In this document: positions 1 to 5,435 of the stretch, in pieces
Layout: each line of letters begins with the position of its first letter
How positions within the stretch are numbered: the first letter of the stretch is position 1
Source of the DNA: CANHBY01 sp046342195
Lineage (GTDB): Bacteria > Pseudomonadota > Gammaproteobacteria > Burkholderiales > Burkholderiaceae_C
DNA length: 5,435 nucleotides
NCBI GenBank assembly: GCA_046342195.1
Contig: JBKDQE010000025.1
Location: 1-5,435, forward strand
Reading direction: 5' to 3'
The notes under the pieces: generated by a model
Seen by the model: the letters and a program-made list of their open reading frames with translations, nothing else
The model's database searches: none
What the model was told of the DNA's origin: nothing
Program-made: the position numbers and the translations under genes

Positions 1-75
1 TTGCAAAAAGCCCTCTTCAAATCCATCAACATCCCCGCACCAACCCCAGCCAACCTCGCCAAACCCCGTTTGTAG
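1..75 (+). CDS. Possible 3' end of an unidentified gene (partial)
   Basis: Frame 1 is open from the left edge to a TAG at 73-75. It gives 24 residues ending in ...PTPANLAKPRL, a proline- and alanine-rich tail. I do not recognise the family. The stretch is too short to separate a true gene end from chance, and no Shine-Dalgarno or start lies inside the window. It precedes IS debris, so the tail of another transposase or of a truncated host gene are both possible. No terminator-like stem with a T-run follows. This is a weak call. Confidence 0.2.
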   Translation: MQKALFKSINIPAPTPANLAKPRL

Positions 76-109
76 TCTGCACTTTTTGATCCACTTCCAT
101 ATGAATCAA

Positions 110-130
110 ACACTTACGTTCCGTAAGTGT
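110..130. repeat. Perfect 9-bp inverted repeat, 3-nt loop
   Basis: ACACTTACG (110-118) and CGTAAGTGT (122-130) are exact reverse complements separated by TTC. The repeat lies where the IS701-like transposase similarity on the - strand runs out, and that broken reading frame stops inside it at 114-116. It could be a leftover IS end, a target-site structure that attracted an insertion, or a small hairpin. There is no T-tract on either side, so a rho-independent terminator is unlikely. The pairing is directly visible; the role is unknown. Confidence 0.6.
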
Positions 131-392
131 CGAACTTAAGGGCCCACTGCGCCACGCGCTTGAGTATCTCATCGTCTGACCATGCTGCCTGAGAAACAAA
201 ATGATGCAGCGACTGATGCCTCGCCCTCGTATGAGCAGGCTCCCAATGGGCCGCCATGGGCTCCACGCTCTTGCGCTGAAGTGGCACCATTAACCCCGCG
301 CAGTACCCCTTCAACCCCGCTTTCCGGTCGGCGTGCCCAAGGCCCTCGCTCAGGTGCTTCAGATGGCTCTCAAATTCCTTTAAATTCTCCAT
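114..392 (-). pseudogene. IS701-like transposase, N-terminal fragment
   Basis: The 92-residue product starts MENLKEFESHLKHL and contains EGLGHADRKAGLKGYCAGLM, LQRKSVEPMAA and ARHQSLHHFV. From memory of the family, this is the N-terminal signature of IS701-type (SRSO17-like) DDE transposases, which are usually around 400 residues. Only the first 85 or so residues remain. The reading frame then runs into unrelated sequence (about FDTYGT) and stops at 114-116, inside a perfect inverted repeat. The DDE catalytic core is missing, so the fragment cannot transpose. Its start, ATG at 392-390, is supported by the family N-terminus and by purine-rich ribosome-binding sequence upstream on the same strand (396-412). 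It lies back to back with another transposase fragment on the + strand. Family assignment is strong; the exact breakpoint is inferred. Confidence 0.8.
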
Positions 393-395
393 CTA

Positions 396-412
396 CCTCA
401 AGTGCCTCCTTT
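396..412 (-). promoter_or_regulatory. Ribosome binding region of the IS701-like fragment
   Basis: On the - strand AAAGGAGG (412-405) lies 12 nt, and GAGG (399-396) 3 nt, before the ATG at 392. These fix the start of the truncated transposase. They also show that the element's 5' leader survives to at least position 412, which places the junction with the + strand transposase fragment between about 412 and 450. Confidence 0.5.
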
Positions 413-437
413 ACCCTCAAAATCAAGCTCAAAATTT

Positions 438-890
438 ATGACACAGTCAGACTATTTGTATCACTGCAATGGAGCCTCGATTCCTGTGGCCTTTGATCTG
501 GTCAAAAAGCTAACGCAGTACTGTGACATTCAGAAGACGCGCGCGGTCAAGTGCAAAAGCGAGGTGAGCAAAAACGGGCTCATGCTGGTTTTCAGCGACT
601 TGACTTGCGACCATGACGCCATCACCACGACCTGTAAAAGACGATGGAAAGTGGAGGTGTTTCACAAATCTTTGAAGTCCAACGCCAGCCTGGCCAAGTC
701 ACCAACAAAAACAACCAGGACACAAAGCAATCACGTGTTCATGTCAATTTGTTCGGCGTTTAAGCTGGAGTGTCTGAGCCTCAAAAACAAACTCAGCCTT
801 TTCGCCATGTGTCGAAAACTGCTGATCAATGCGACTCAGAGCGCCTATGCCGAGTTGCAGCGCTTGCGCTCTGCCGCTGCTTCTGCATAA
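438..890 (+). pseudogene. IS4-type transposase, C-terminal remnant with internal deletion
   Basis: This frame reads ...YLYHCNGASIPVAFDLVKK... then KNGLM directly joined to LVFSDLTCD, then CKRRWKVEVFHKSLKSNASL, TQSNHVFMSI and AFKLECLSLKNKL, ending at TAA 888-890. The wording matches the C-terminal half of IS4-type DDE transposases as I recall them. In intact relatives the KNELM block and the LVCSDL block are separated by roughly 80-100 residues that include a catalytic Asp (DSWF region). Here they are contiguous, so an in-frame deletion near 580-590 is inferred. The IS4 YREK signature (Y-x2-R-x3-E-x6-K) is kept except that Tyr is Cys (codon 633-635); the catalytic Glu is at 654-656. The N-terminal part is also missing. 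The frame is open from a GTG at 402, but similarity starts only near 450, so I mark it from the ATG at 438. It is a dead element, 118 bp upstream of purL. Confidence 0.75.
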
Positions 891-930
891 AGTCAGTAAC
901 AAGCTTGAGTGGCGCCGCCTTCATGGGCTG

Positions 931-959
931 TTTAGAAAACATAACTCGCCCGTTAAAAT
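931..959 (+). promoter_or_regulatory. Candidate sigma70 promoter for purL
   Basis: The -35 candidate TTTAGA (931-936, 4 of 6 consensus) and -10 candidate TAAAAT (954-959, 5 of 6) are separated by exactly 17 bp. Transcription would start near 966, giving a 5' leader of about 43 nt. The site begins only 41 bp after the stop codon of the degraded IS4-type transposase, so it may overlap the old IS end. This is a pattern match only. No operator for a purine repressor was recognised nearby. Confidence 0.35.
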
Positions 960-981
960 CCAAGTTTCCCCCACCTTGCTT

Positions 982-1000
982 GCGACGGTTTCTCCGTTGC
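982..1000 (+). promoter_or_regulatory. Small hairpin in the purL leader
   Basis: GCGACGG (982-988) pairs with CCGTTGC (994-1000) through seven pairs, one of them G-T, closing a 5-nt loop. It ends 8 nt before the purL ATG, where a Shine-Dalgarno would normally sit. The intervening CTCCTGCC is pyrimidine-rich. The hairpin could modulate translation, or it could be chance. Confidence 0.3.
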
Positions 1001-1008
1001 CTCCTGCC

Positions 1009-4000
1009 ATGCATGTGCTTCATTTTGAGGGCGGAAACGCTCTGTCTACTTTTCGTTCCCAGGCTTTGTTCCAACTCGTTCAATCTAAAGTGCCTCGTGT
1101 CACTGGGGTTTATGCACGGTTTGTTCATTGGGTCGCTTCGAATGAATCATTGCCTACAGCCACTCAAAACAAGCTGGAAGCCCTGCTACGCTATGGTGAT
1201 GCCTATGTAGGAGGTGATCAAATGGAGGGCCTGGTTGTAGTCATGCCGCGCCTGGGAACCGTCTCTCCTTGGGCCAGTAAGGCCACCGACATTGCACACA
1301 ATTGTGGTTTGATCATTCGCAGAATAGAGCGGGTCACCGAGTATCGTTTTTCCCTTAAAACCAGTCTGCTGGGGGGTATCAAGGCCCTGACCCCCAATGA
1401 GCTTCAGGCCATCGCTCTGTTGCTCCATGATCGTATGACCGAAAGCGTGGTTTTTGATCGCGAAGCAGCGGCTCAGATTTTTAATGAGCGACAGCCCGTT
1501 TCAATGCAAACCATTAATGTGATTCACCAAGGGAGGCAGGCTTTGGTTCAGGCCAATATTGAGTTTGGTCTGGCCCTGAGCGATGATGAAATCGACTATC
1601 TTTTACAGGCCTTCCAAGGGCTTCAGCGTAACCCGACCGACGTTGAGCTCATGATGTTTGCCCAAGCCAATAGCGAGCACTGTCGCCACAAAATTTTCAA
1701 TGCTCAGTTCACAATTGACAGCGAGCCACAAAGTCACTCGATGTTCGACATGATTCGCCACACCGAGACGGCCTCTCCGCAACACACTGTGGTGGCCTAC
1801 AGTGACAATGCTTCGGTGATGGAAGGAGGCATGATTGAGCTCTGGTCGGCCCCTTCACGTCCTGATGGGCTCAGTATTTATGAGGCCCGGGAAGAGCTCG
1901 CCCATGTGCTCATGAAAGTCGAAACACATAACCATCCCACCGCAATTTCCCCCTTTCCTGGGGCATCCACAGGGTCGGGCGGCGAAATTCGCGATGAAGG
2001 GGCCACCGGTCGAGGTTCAAAGCCCAAGGCGGGCCTGACCGGCTTCAGCGTATCTCATCTTTATTTGCCAGGCATGCAAGCGCCTTGGGAGCAAACTGAT
2101 CAACCGTCCTATGGCAAGCCTGATCATATTGCCAGCGCACTGCAAATCATGATCGAAGCGCCTTTGGGCAGTGCTGCTTTCAATAACGAATTCGGTCGTC
2201 CCAATCTTGGGGGCTACTTCCGTGTTTACGAACAGACGGTTGGCGAGGGCGAGCAAGCTTTGCGTCGGGGCTACCACAAACCCATCATGATCGCCGGAGG
2301 GGTGGGGGTCATCTTGGCCAGCCAAACTCATAAAAAAACATTTGCACCGGGCACCCTGCTGGTTCAGCTGGGTGGGCCCGGAATGCGTATCGGCATGGGC
2401 GGGGGGGCGGCCAGCTCATTGGCTGCTGGTGTCAATGCCGCTGATCTCGATTTTGATTCTGTTCAACGCGGCAACCCTGAAATCGAGCGCCGTGCCCAAG
2501 AGGTCATCAATCATTGCTGGGCGCTGGCTGATGCCAACCCTATTTTGGCCATCCATGATGTGGGGGCCGGTGGCTTGTCGAATGCATTCCCCGAGCTGGT
2601 GAGCGGCGCCGGTCGAGGGGCCCGATTCGATCTAAGTAAGGTCCCCCTGGAAGAAACTGGGCTCGCCCCCAAAGAAGTTTGGTGCAACGAAAGCCAAGAG
2701 CGCTATGTGTTGGCTTTATCCCCAGACACTCTGCCTACCTTCCAGGCATTTTGTGAGCGTGAGCGTTGTCCTTTCGCGGTCATTGGTGTAGCCACCAAAG
2801 AAACTGTTCTGGTGCTCGAAGATGGCCCTGGCGGCCCGTCATCCATTGATATGCCGATGGATATTTTACTTGGCAAGCCGCCCAAAATGCATCGCAATGT
2901 CAACCGTCTGGAGCGACGGTTCGCAGCCCTGACTCTTGAAGGGGCGGAACTGAGCCGCCTAGCCATGGATGTCCTGCGTCATCCCACGGTCGCCAGCAAG
3001 CGCTTTTTAATTACTATCGGCGATCGAACTGTGGGCGGTCTCAGTCATCGTGACCCCATGGTCGGGCCGTGGCAAGTGCCTGTCTCAGATTGCGCCGTAA
3101 CCTTGGCCGATTTCAAAGGATTCCGGGGCGAAGCCATGAGCATGGGCGAGCGCACTCCGCTTGCAGCCTTGAACGCCCCTGCATCAGGGCGCATGGCAGT
3201 TGGTGAAGCCATTACCAATCTTCTGGCTGCCCCCATTGAATTGAATCGTGTCAAGCTCAGTTGCAACTGGATGGCCGCTTGTGGCGAACCTGGTGAAGAT
3301 GCGGCCCTTTACGATACGGTCAAAGCAGTTGCTCTGGAATTGTGTCCCGCACTGGGCATTGGTATTCCTGTCGGCAAAGACAGCCTCTCCATGCGAACCC
3401 GCTGGCAAGACCAAGGGCAGGCGCGGCAGGTCACCGCCCCGGTGTCCCTCATCGTATCAGCATTCGCCAGTCTGGATGATGTCACCGGGACATTAACTCC
3501 CCAATTGCAGCGTCATCTTCCTGGCAATACGGCATCCATTTCAGACACCACCTTGATTCTCATTGATCTGGGACAGGGGCAGAATCGCATGGGCGGCTCA
3601 ATCCTGGCCCATACCATGAATCAGTTCGGCGACCAGGTCCCCGATCTCAACAACCCTGCTTTAATCCCTTCTTTGGTTTCAGCCATCAACTGTCTACGAC
3701 AGAGGGGTCTTCTTCTTGCTTATCACGACCGTGCTGATGGCGGATTGTGGGCCACTGTTTGCGAAATGGCGTTTGCGGGTCATTTGGGTGTCAGTCTCAA
3801 TATTGATATGCTTCTTGTTGAAGGCGATGGCATCACCGACAGTTGCATGGATCATGGAGATTCAAAAAACTGGGCTCAACAGGTTACTGCTCGCCGAGAT
3901 GAACTCACCCTGAAAGCTCTTTTCAATGAAGAGTTGGGCGTGGTTATCCAGGTATCAACCTCTATGCGCAACGAGGTCATAAAGACCTTGCGCTCTTATG

Positions 4001-5049
4001 GGCTTAGCAAACACAGCCATGTCATCGGCAAAACCAATGACCGCCATGTTATTGAGGTTTGGCGAGATACCAAGCTTATTTTTACAGCGCCGCTGCGGGT
4101 TCTGCACCAAACCTGGGATGAGGTCAGCTGGCGCTTTGCTCGCATGCGTGACAATCCCGTCTGTGCTGATGCCGAGCATAACGCCGTAGGTCAATCCGAT
4201 GATCCAGGCCTGCACTTGCAGTTGTCTGAACCTTTCCTCCGGGCGTTGGAAAACCCCATCGCGCCTTCATTGAAGCTCACTCGACCCCGAGTGGCAATTT
4301 TGCGGGAACAAGGGGTCAATAGCCAGATGGAAATGAGTTATGCCATGACCCAAGCTGGCTTCGAGAGTGTGGATGTCCACATGACTGACTTGCAAAGTGG
4401 TCGCGTATCCCTCAATTCATTTCAAGGCTTCGTGGCATGTGGGGGGTTCAGCTATGGCGATACGCTGGGTGCCGGCGAGGGTTGGGCCAGATCCATTCTC
4501 TTCAACCCCATGCTCTCAGAGGCCTTTGCTCAATTTTTTCTCATGCCTGATCGTTTTGCCTTAGGCGTATGTAACGGCTGTCAAATGTTGGCAGCGCTCA
4601 GCCCCATCATTCCGGGTACAGAGGACTGGCCTCGCTTTACACGAAATAAAAGTGAGCAATTCGAGGCACGCCTCAGCATGGTCGAAATCCTGGAAAGTCC
4701 CTCACTTTTTTTCACTCATATGGCTGGTAGCCGTCTCCCTATCGCAGTTTCTCATGGTGAGGGCTACGCTGACTTTTCTCAGCGTGGGAACTCGCAATCC
4801 GTCCACCGTGTCATGCACTTTGTGGATCATCATGGTTGCGTTACACAAGAATACCCTTTCAATCCAAATGGAAGCCCCGAAGGTCTTACTGCAATCACCA
4901 CACCCGATGGCCGCATCACCGCGCTCATGCCTCATCCAGAGCGAGTTTTTCGCAACATTCAAATGAGCTGGACGCCTGGTAATTTGCATGAAAGCAGTCC
5001 CTGGATGTATATGTTTCGCAATGCTTATCATTGGTCTGAAAGGGCCTAA
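1009..5049 (+). CDS. purL: Phosphoribosylformylglycinamidine synthase (FGAM synthetase), single-chain PurL
   Basis: This cytosolic enzyme converts FGAR + glutamine + ATP to FGAM + glutamate + ADP + Pi, step four of de novo purine synthesis. The 1346-residue product has the complete large-PurL order. Residues 1-150 or so are a PurS-like N-terminus, beginning MHVLHFEGGNALS. The linker holds NPTDVE (208-213) and NSEHCRH (221-227). The first synthase half has VETHNHP (304-310), GGEIRDEGATGRG (324-336), GPGMRIGMGGGAASS (456-470) and IHDVGAGGLSN (515-525). The second, divergent half has GDRTVGG (671-677), NWMAACG (753-759), GIPVGKDSLSM (785-795) and YHDRADGGLW (905-914). The class I glutamine amidotransferase domain runs from about 1093, with GGFSYGD (1145-1151), nucleophile Cys1188 in GVCNGCQ, and His1309/Glu1311 in MPHPERV completing the triad. 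All key residues are present and the frame is unbroken; length fits the family (E. coli about 1295, betaproteobacteria somewhat longer). I chose ATG 1009 because homologues begin at this motif. The frame stays open to an ATG at 829, but those codons overlap transposase sequence. GTG 1015 is an alternative. No good Shine-Dalgarno is visible. No purS or purQ is needed with this form. Confidence 0.98.
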   Translation: MHVLHFEGGNALSTFRSQALFQLVQSKVPRVTGVYARFVHWVASNESLPTATQNKLEALLRYGDAYVGGDQMEGLVVVMPRLGTVSPWASKATDIAHNCGLIIRRIERVTEYRFSLKTSLLGGIKALTPNELQAIALLLHDRMTESVVFDREAAAQIFNERQPVSMQTINVIHQGRQALVQANIEFGLALSDDEIDYLLQAFQGLQRNPTDVELMMFAQANSEHCRHKIFNAQFTIDSEPQSHSMFDMIRHTETASPQHTVVAYSDNASVMEGGMIELWSAPSRPDGLSIYEAREELAHVLMKVETHNHPTAISPFPGASTGSGGEIRDEGATGRGSKPKAGLTGFSVSHLYLPGMQAPWEQTDQPSYGKPDHIASALQIMIEAPLGSAAFNNEFGRPNLGGYFRVYEQTVGEGEQALRRGYHKPIMIAGGVGVILASQTHKKTFAPGTLLVQLGGPGMRIGMGGGAASSLAAGVNAADLDFDSVQRGNPEIERRAQEVINHCWALADANPILAIHDVGAGGLSNAFPELVSGAGRGARFDLSKVPLEETGLAPKEVWCNESQERYVLALSPDTLPTFQAFCERERCPFAVIGVATKETVLVLEDGPGGPSSIDMPMDILLGKPPKMHRNVNRLERRFAALTLEGAELSRLAMDVLRHPTVASKRFLITIGDRTVGGLSHRDPMVGPWQVPVSDCAVTLADFKGFRGEAMSMGERTPLAALNAPASGRMAVGEAITNLLAAPIELNRVKLSCNWMAACGEPGEDAALYDTVKAVALELCPALGIGIPVGKDSLSMRTRWQDQGQARQVTAPVSLIVSAFASLDDVTGTLTPQLQRHLPGNTASISDTTLILIDLGQGQNRMGGSILAHTMNQFGDQVPDLNNPALIPSLVSAINCLRQRGLLLAYHDRADGGLWATVCEMAFAGHLGVSLNIDMLLVEGDGITDSCMDHGDSKNWAQQVTARRDELTLKALFNEELGVVIQVSTSMRNEVIKTLRSYGLSKHSHVIGKTNDRHVIEVWRDTKLIFTAPLRVLHQTWDEVSWRFARMRDNPVCADAEHNAVGQSDDPGLHLQLSEPFLRALENPIAPSLKLTRPRVAILREQGVNSQMEMSYAMTQAGFESVDVHMTDLQSGRVSLNSFQGFVACGGFSYGDTLGAGEGWARSILFNPMLSEAFAQFFLMPDRFALGVCNGCQMLAALSPIIPGTEDWPRFTRNKSEQFEARLSMVEILESPSLFFTHMAGSRLPIAVSHGEGYADFSQRGNSQSVHRVMHFVDHHGCVTQEYPFNPNGSPEGLTAITTPDGRITALMPHPERVFRNIQMSWTPGNLHESSPWMYMFRNAYHWSERA

Positions 5050-5063
5050 ATAGATCAGTATTT

Positions 5064-5154
5064 TTAAGGAACGAACCTCTGCAAAACCCCTCGTGGATGA
5101 GCGCGCCATTTCCCGGATGGGAAGTGCCAAGCTGGTTTTGCAGAGGTTCCTTAA
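5064..5154. repeat. Long imperfect inverted repeat, MITE-like or IS-end pair
   Basis: The arms 5064-5088 and 5134-5154 pair over 21 bp. The only irregularity is an extra GAAC (5073-5076) in the left arm, a tandem copy of the preceding GAAC. The arms read TTAAGGAAC...CTCTGCAAAACC, and the GGAACCTCTGCAAAA core resembles terminal repeats of IS5-type elements as I remember them. Only 45 bp lie between the arms, with no coding capacity. TTAA flanks the GGAAC/GTTCC core on both sides; it could be a target duplication or simply the outer end of the repeat. The structure starts 14 bp after the purL stop, so it would also fold in the mRNA 3' end. Without a following T-run it is not a standard terminator, but it could protect the transcript or act as a processing site. 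Confidence 0.55.
5107..5126. repeat. Hairpin nested inside the inverted repeat
   Basis: CATTTCCC (5107-5114) pairs with GGGAAGTG (5119-5126) through eight pairs, including one T-G, around a GGAT tetraloop. It lies centrally between the two long arms, so the whole 5064-5154 stretch could fold as a long stem capped by a second stem-loop. Confidence 0.5.
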
Positions 5155-5435
5155 GTAAAATCACCCCAGTAAACAGTTCAGTTGTTCAAGAAAGCATGCG
5201 AGAGAAAAATTTGATAAAATCAACAGCCCTTATGTCTGCTTGAAGGCAGAAGGAGGCTTCGCGAGTACGGCCAGTACAAATCCTTTGCTTGCTTAAAAAA
5301 ACAAAAAAATCCAGAAATTTTTTATTTTTGAGTTATAGTCTAGGGCTTGGCGCTTTTTTTGCGAAGCGGTTAGAAAAGAAATAAAAAAAGTAAAAATTTT
5401 AAGTCAAGTGCAAAAAATTCTTGACTAAGTCAAAA
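5155..5435. other. AT-rich non-coding tail downstream of purL
   Basis: No convincing coding frame, tRNA or rRNA is visible on either strand. There is a 13-bp palindrome TTGAT-AAA-ATCAA (5211-5223) containing a TAAAAT -10-like hexamer. A short stem, TCTGCT/GGCAGA, falls at about 5229-5244. Homopolymeric A tracts (5295-5301, 5303-5309) are followed by T tracts (5318-5323, 5325-5329). A TATAGT hexamer at 5334-5339 lacks a good -35. The stretch from about 5290 to the end is much richer in A+T than purL, as expected for an upstream promoter region or AT-rich acquired DNA. Confidence 0.5.
5402..5433 (+). promoter_or_regulatory. Three AGTCAA half-sites; possible operator and -35 at the right edge
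   Basis: AGTCAAG (5402-5408) and CTTGACT (5420-5426) are exact inverted copies 11 nt apart. AGTCAA (5428-5433) follows after 1 nt and forms the palindrome TTGACT-A-AGTCAA (5421-5433). TTGACT is also a 5-of-6 match to a -35 hexamer; its -10 would lie outside the window. The arrangement suggests a repressor- or activator-controlled promoter for a + strand gene starting beyond 5435. The regulator is not identified. GACT/AGTC half-sites are found in several families, including IscR-type sites, but the spacing here does not clearly fit one. Confidence 0.35.

Larger units (their letters stand above)
110..890. mobile_element. Composite IS scar: two unrelated truncated elements, divergent
   Basis: An IS701-like 5' fragment (- strand) and an IS4-type 3' fragment (+ strand) are fused with no host gene between them. 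Both have lost part of the transposase, and I cannot match left and right terminal repeats for either. The simplest reading is insertion of one element into or beside the other, followed by deletions. The right boundary is uncertain. The IS4-type element's terminal repeat should lie shortly after its stop codon, somewhere in 891-930. Confidence 0.6.

Noticed and set aside
182..496. Open frame on the + strand (104 codons)
   Set aside because: It lies antisense to the recognisable IS701-like transposase fragment, and its proline/serine-rich translation has no family features.
826..1128. Open frame on the - strand (100 codons) over the purL leader
   Set aside because: It is antisense to the strongly supported purL N-terminus, with a basic, low-complexity translation and no recognised motif.
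770..1210. Open frame on the + strand (146 codons) across the transposase end and purL start
   Set aside because: It is out of frame with both the IS4-type remnant and purL; its Cys/Leu-rich translation looks like an overlap shadow.
4702..5130. Open frame on the - strand (142 codons) running into the purL 3' end
   Set aside because: Nearly all of it is antisense to the conserved amidotransferase domain of purL, and no known family is seen.
5064..5154. Rho-independent terminator of purL
   Set aside because: The stem is long but is followed by TTAAGTAAAATC rather than a T-run, and it carries a bulge and a nested hairpin; an element-like repeat fits better.
4925..5164. Open frame on the - strand (79 codons) through the downstream inverted repeat
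   Set aside because: It is partly antisense to purL and partly the inverted repeat itself, so its openness is explained by neighbouring structure.
5224..5280. tRNA-like or small structured RNA
   Set aside because: Short stems are present, but there is no cloverleaf, no TTCGA arm with correct spacing and no CCA end.
1..5435. CRISPR array or multi-gene defence system
   Set aside because: There are no regularly spaced direct repeats, and the only intact gene is a housekeeping purine enzyme.

Overview
The window carries one intact gene, a large single-chain purL (1009-5049, + strand). It encodes phosphoribosylformylglycinamidine synthase, the fourth step of de novo purine synthesis. The protein reads as the betaproteobacterial form: a PurL of about 1346 residues with motif wording and spacing like Burkholderiales homologues recalled from memory. 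Moderate GC in purL and transposase debris right beside a housekeeping gene suggest a Burkholderiales-like betaproteobacterium with an IS-rich, possibly decaying accessory fraction. The exact genus cannot be read from this window.

Layout. Bases 1-75 hold a short open stretch that could be the 3' end of a gene entering from the left; I do not recognise it. Bases 110-890 are an insertion-sequence graveyard. The N-terminal fifth or so of an IS701-like transposase lies on the - strand (392 to 114), with its own Shine-Dalgarno. It is joined back to back with a fragment of an IS4-type transposase on the + strand (about 438-890) that has lost its N-terminus and an internal block. A perfect 9-bp inverted repeat (110-130) sits where the IS701 similarity stops. 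Bases 891-1008 are the purL leader, with a plausible sigma70 promoter (931-959) and a small hairpin just before the ATG; no good ribosome binding site is visible. After purL, 5064-5154 is a long imperfect inverted repeat with a nested hairpin, resembling a MITE or two closely spaced IS ends. The remaining tail (5155-5435) is AT-rich and has no gene. It ends in three AGTCAA half-sites that look like the promoter/operator of a gene starting beyond the right edge.

How it works together. purL appears to be a single-gene transcription unit flanked on both sides by mobile-element debris, so its promoter may lie close to, or partly inside, the old IS end. I found no evidence for an undescribed multi-gene system. 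The points worth a second look are the IS junctions, the purL leader, the downstream inverted repeat and the right-edge half-sites.
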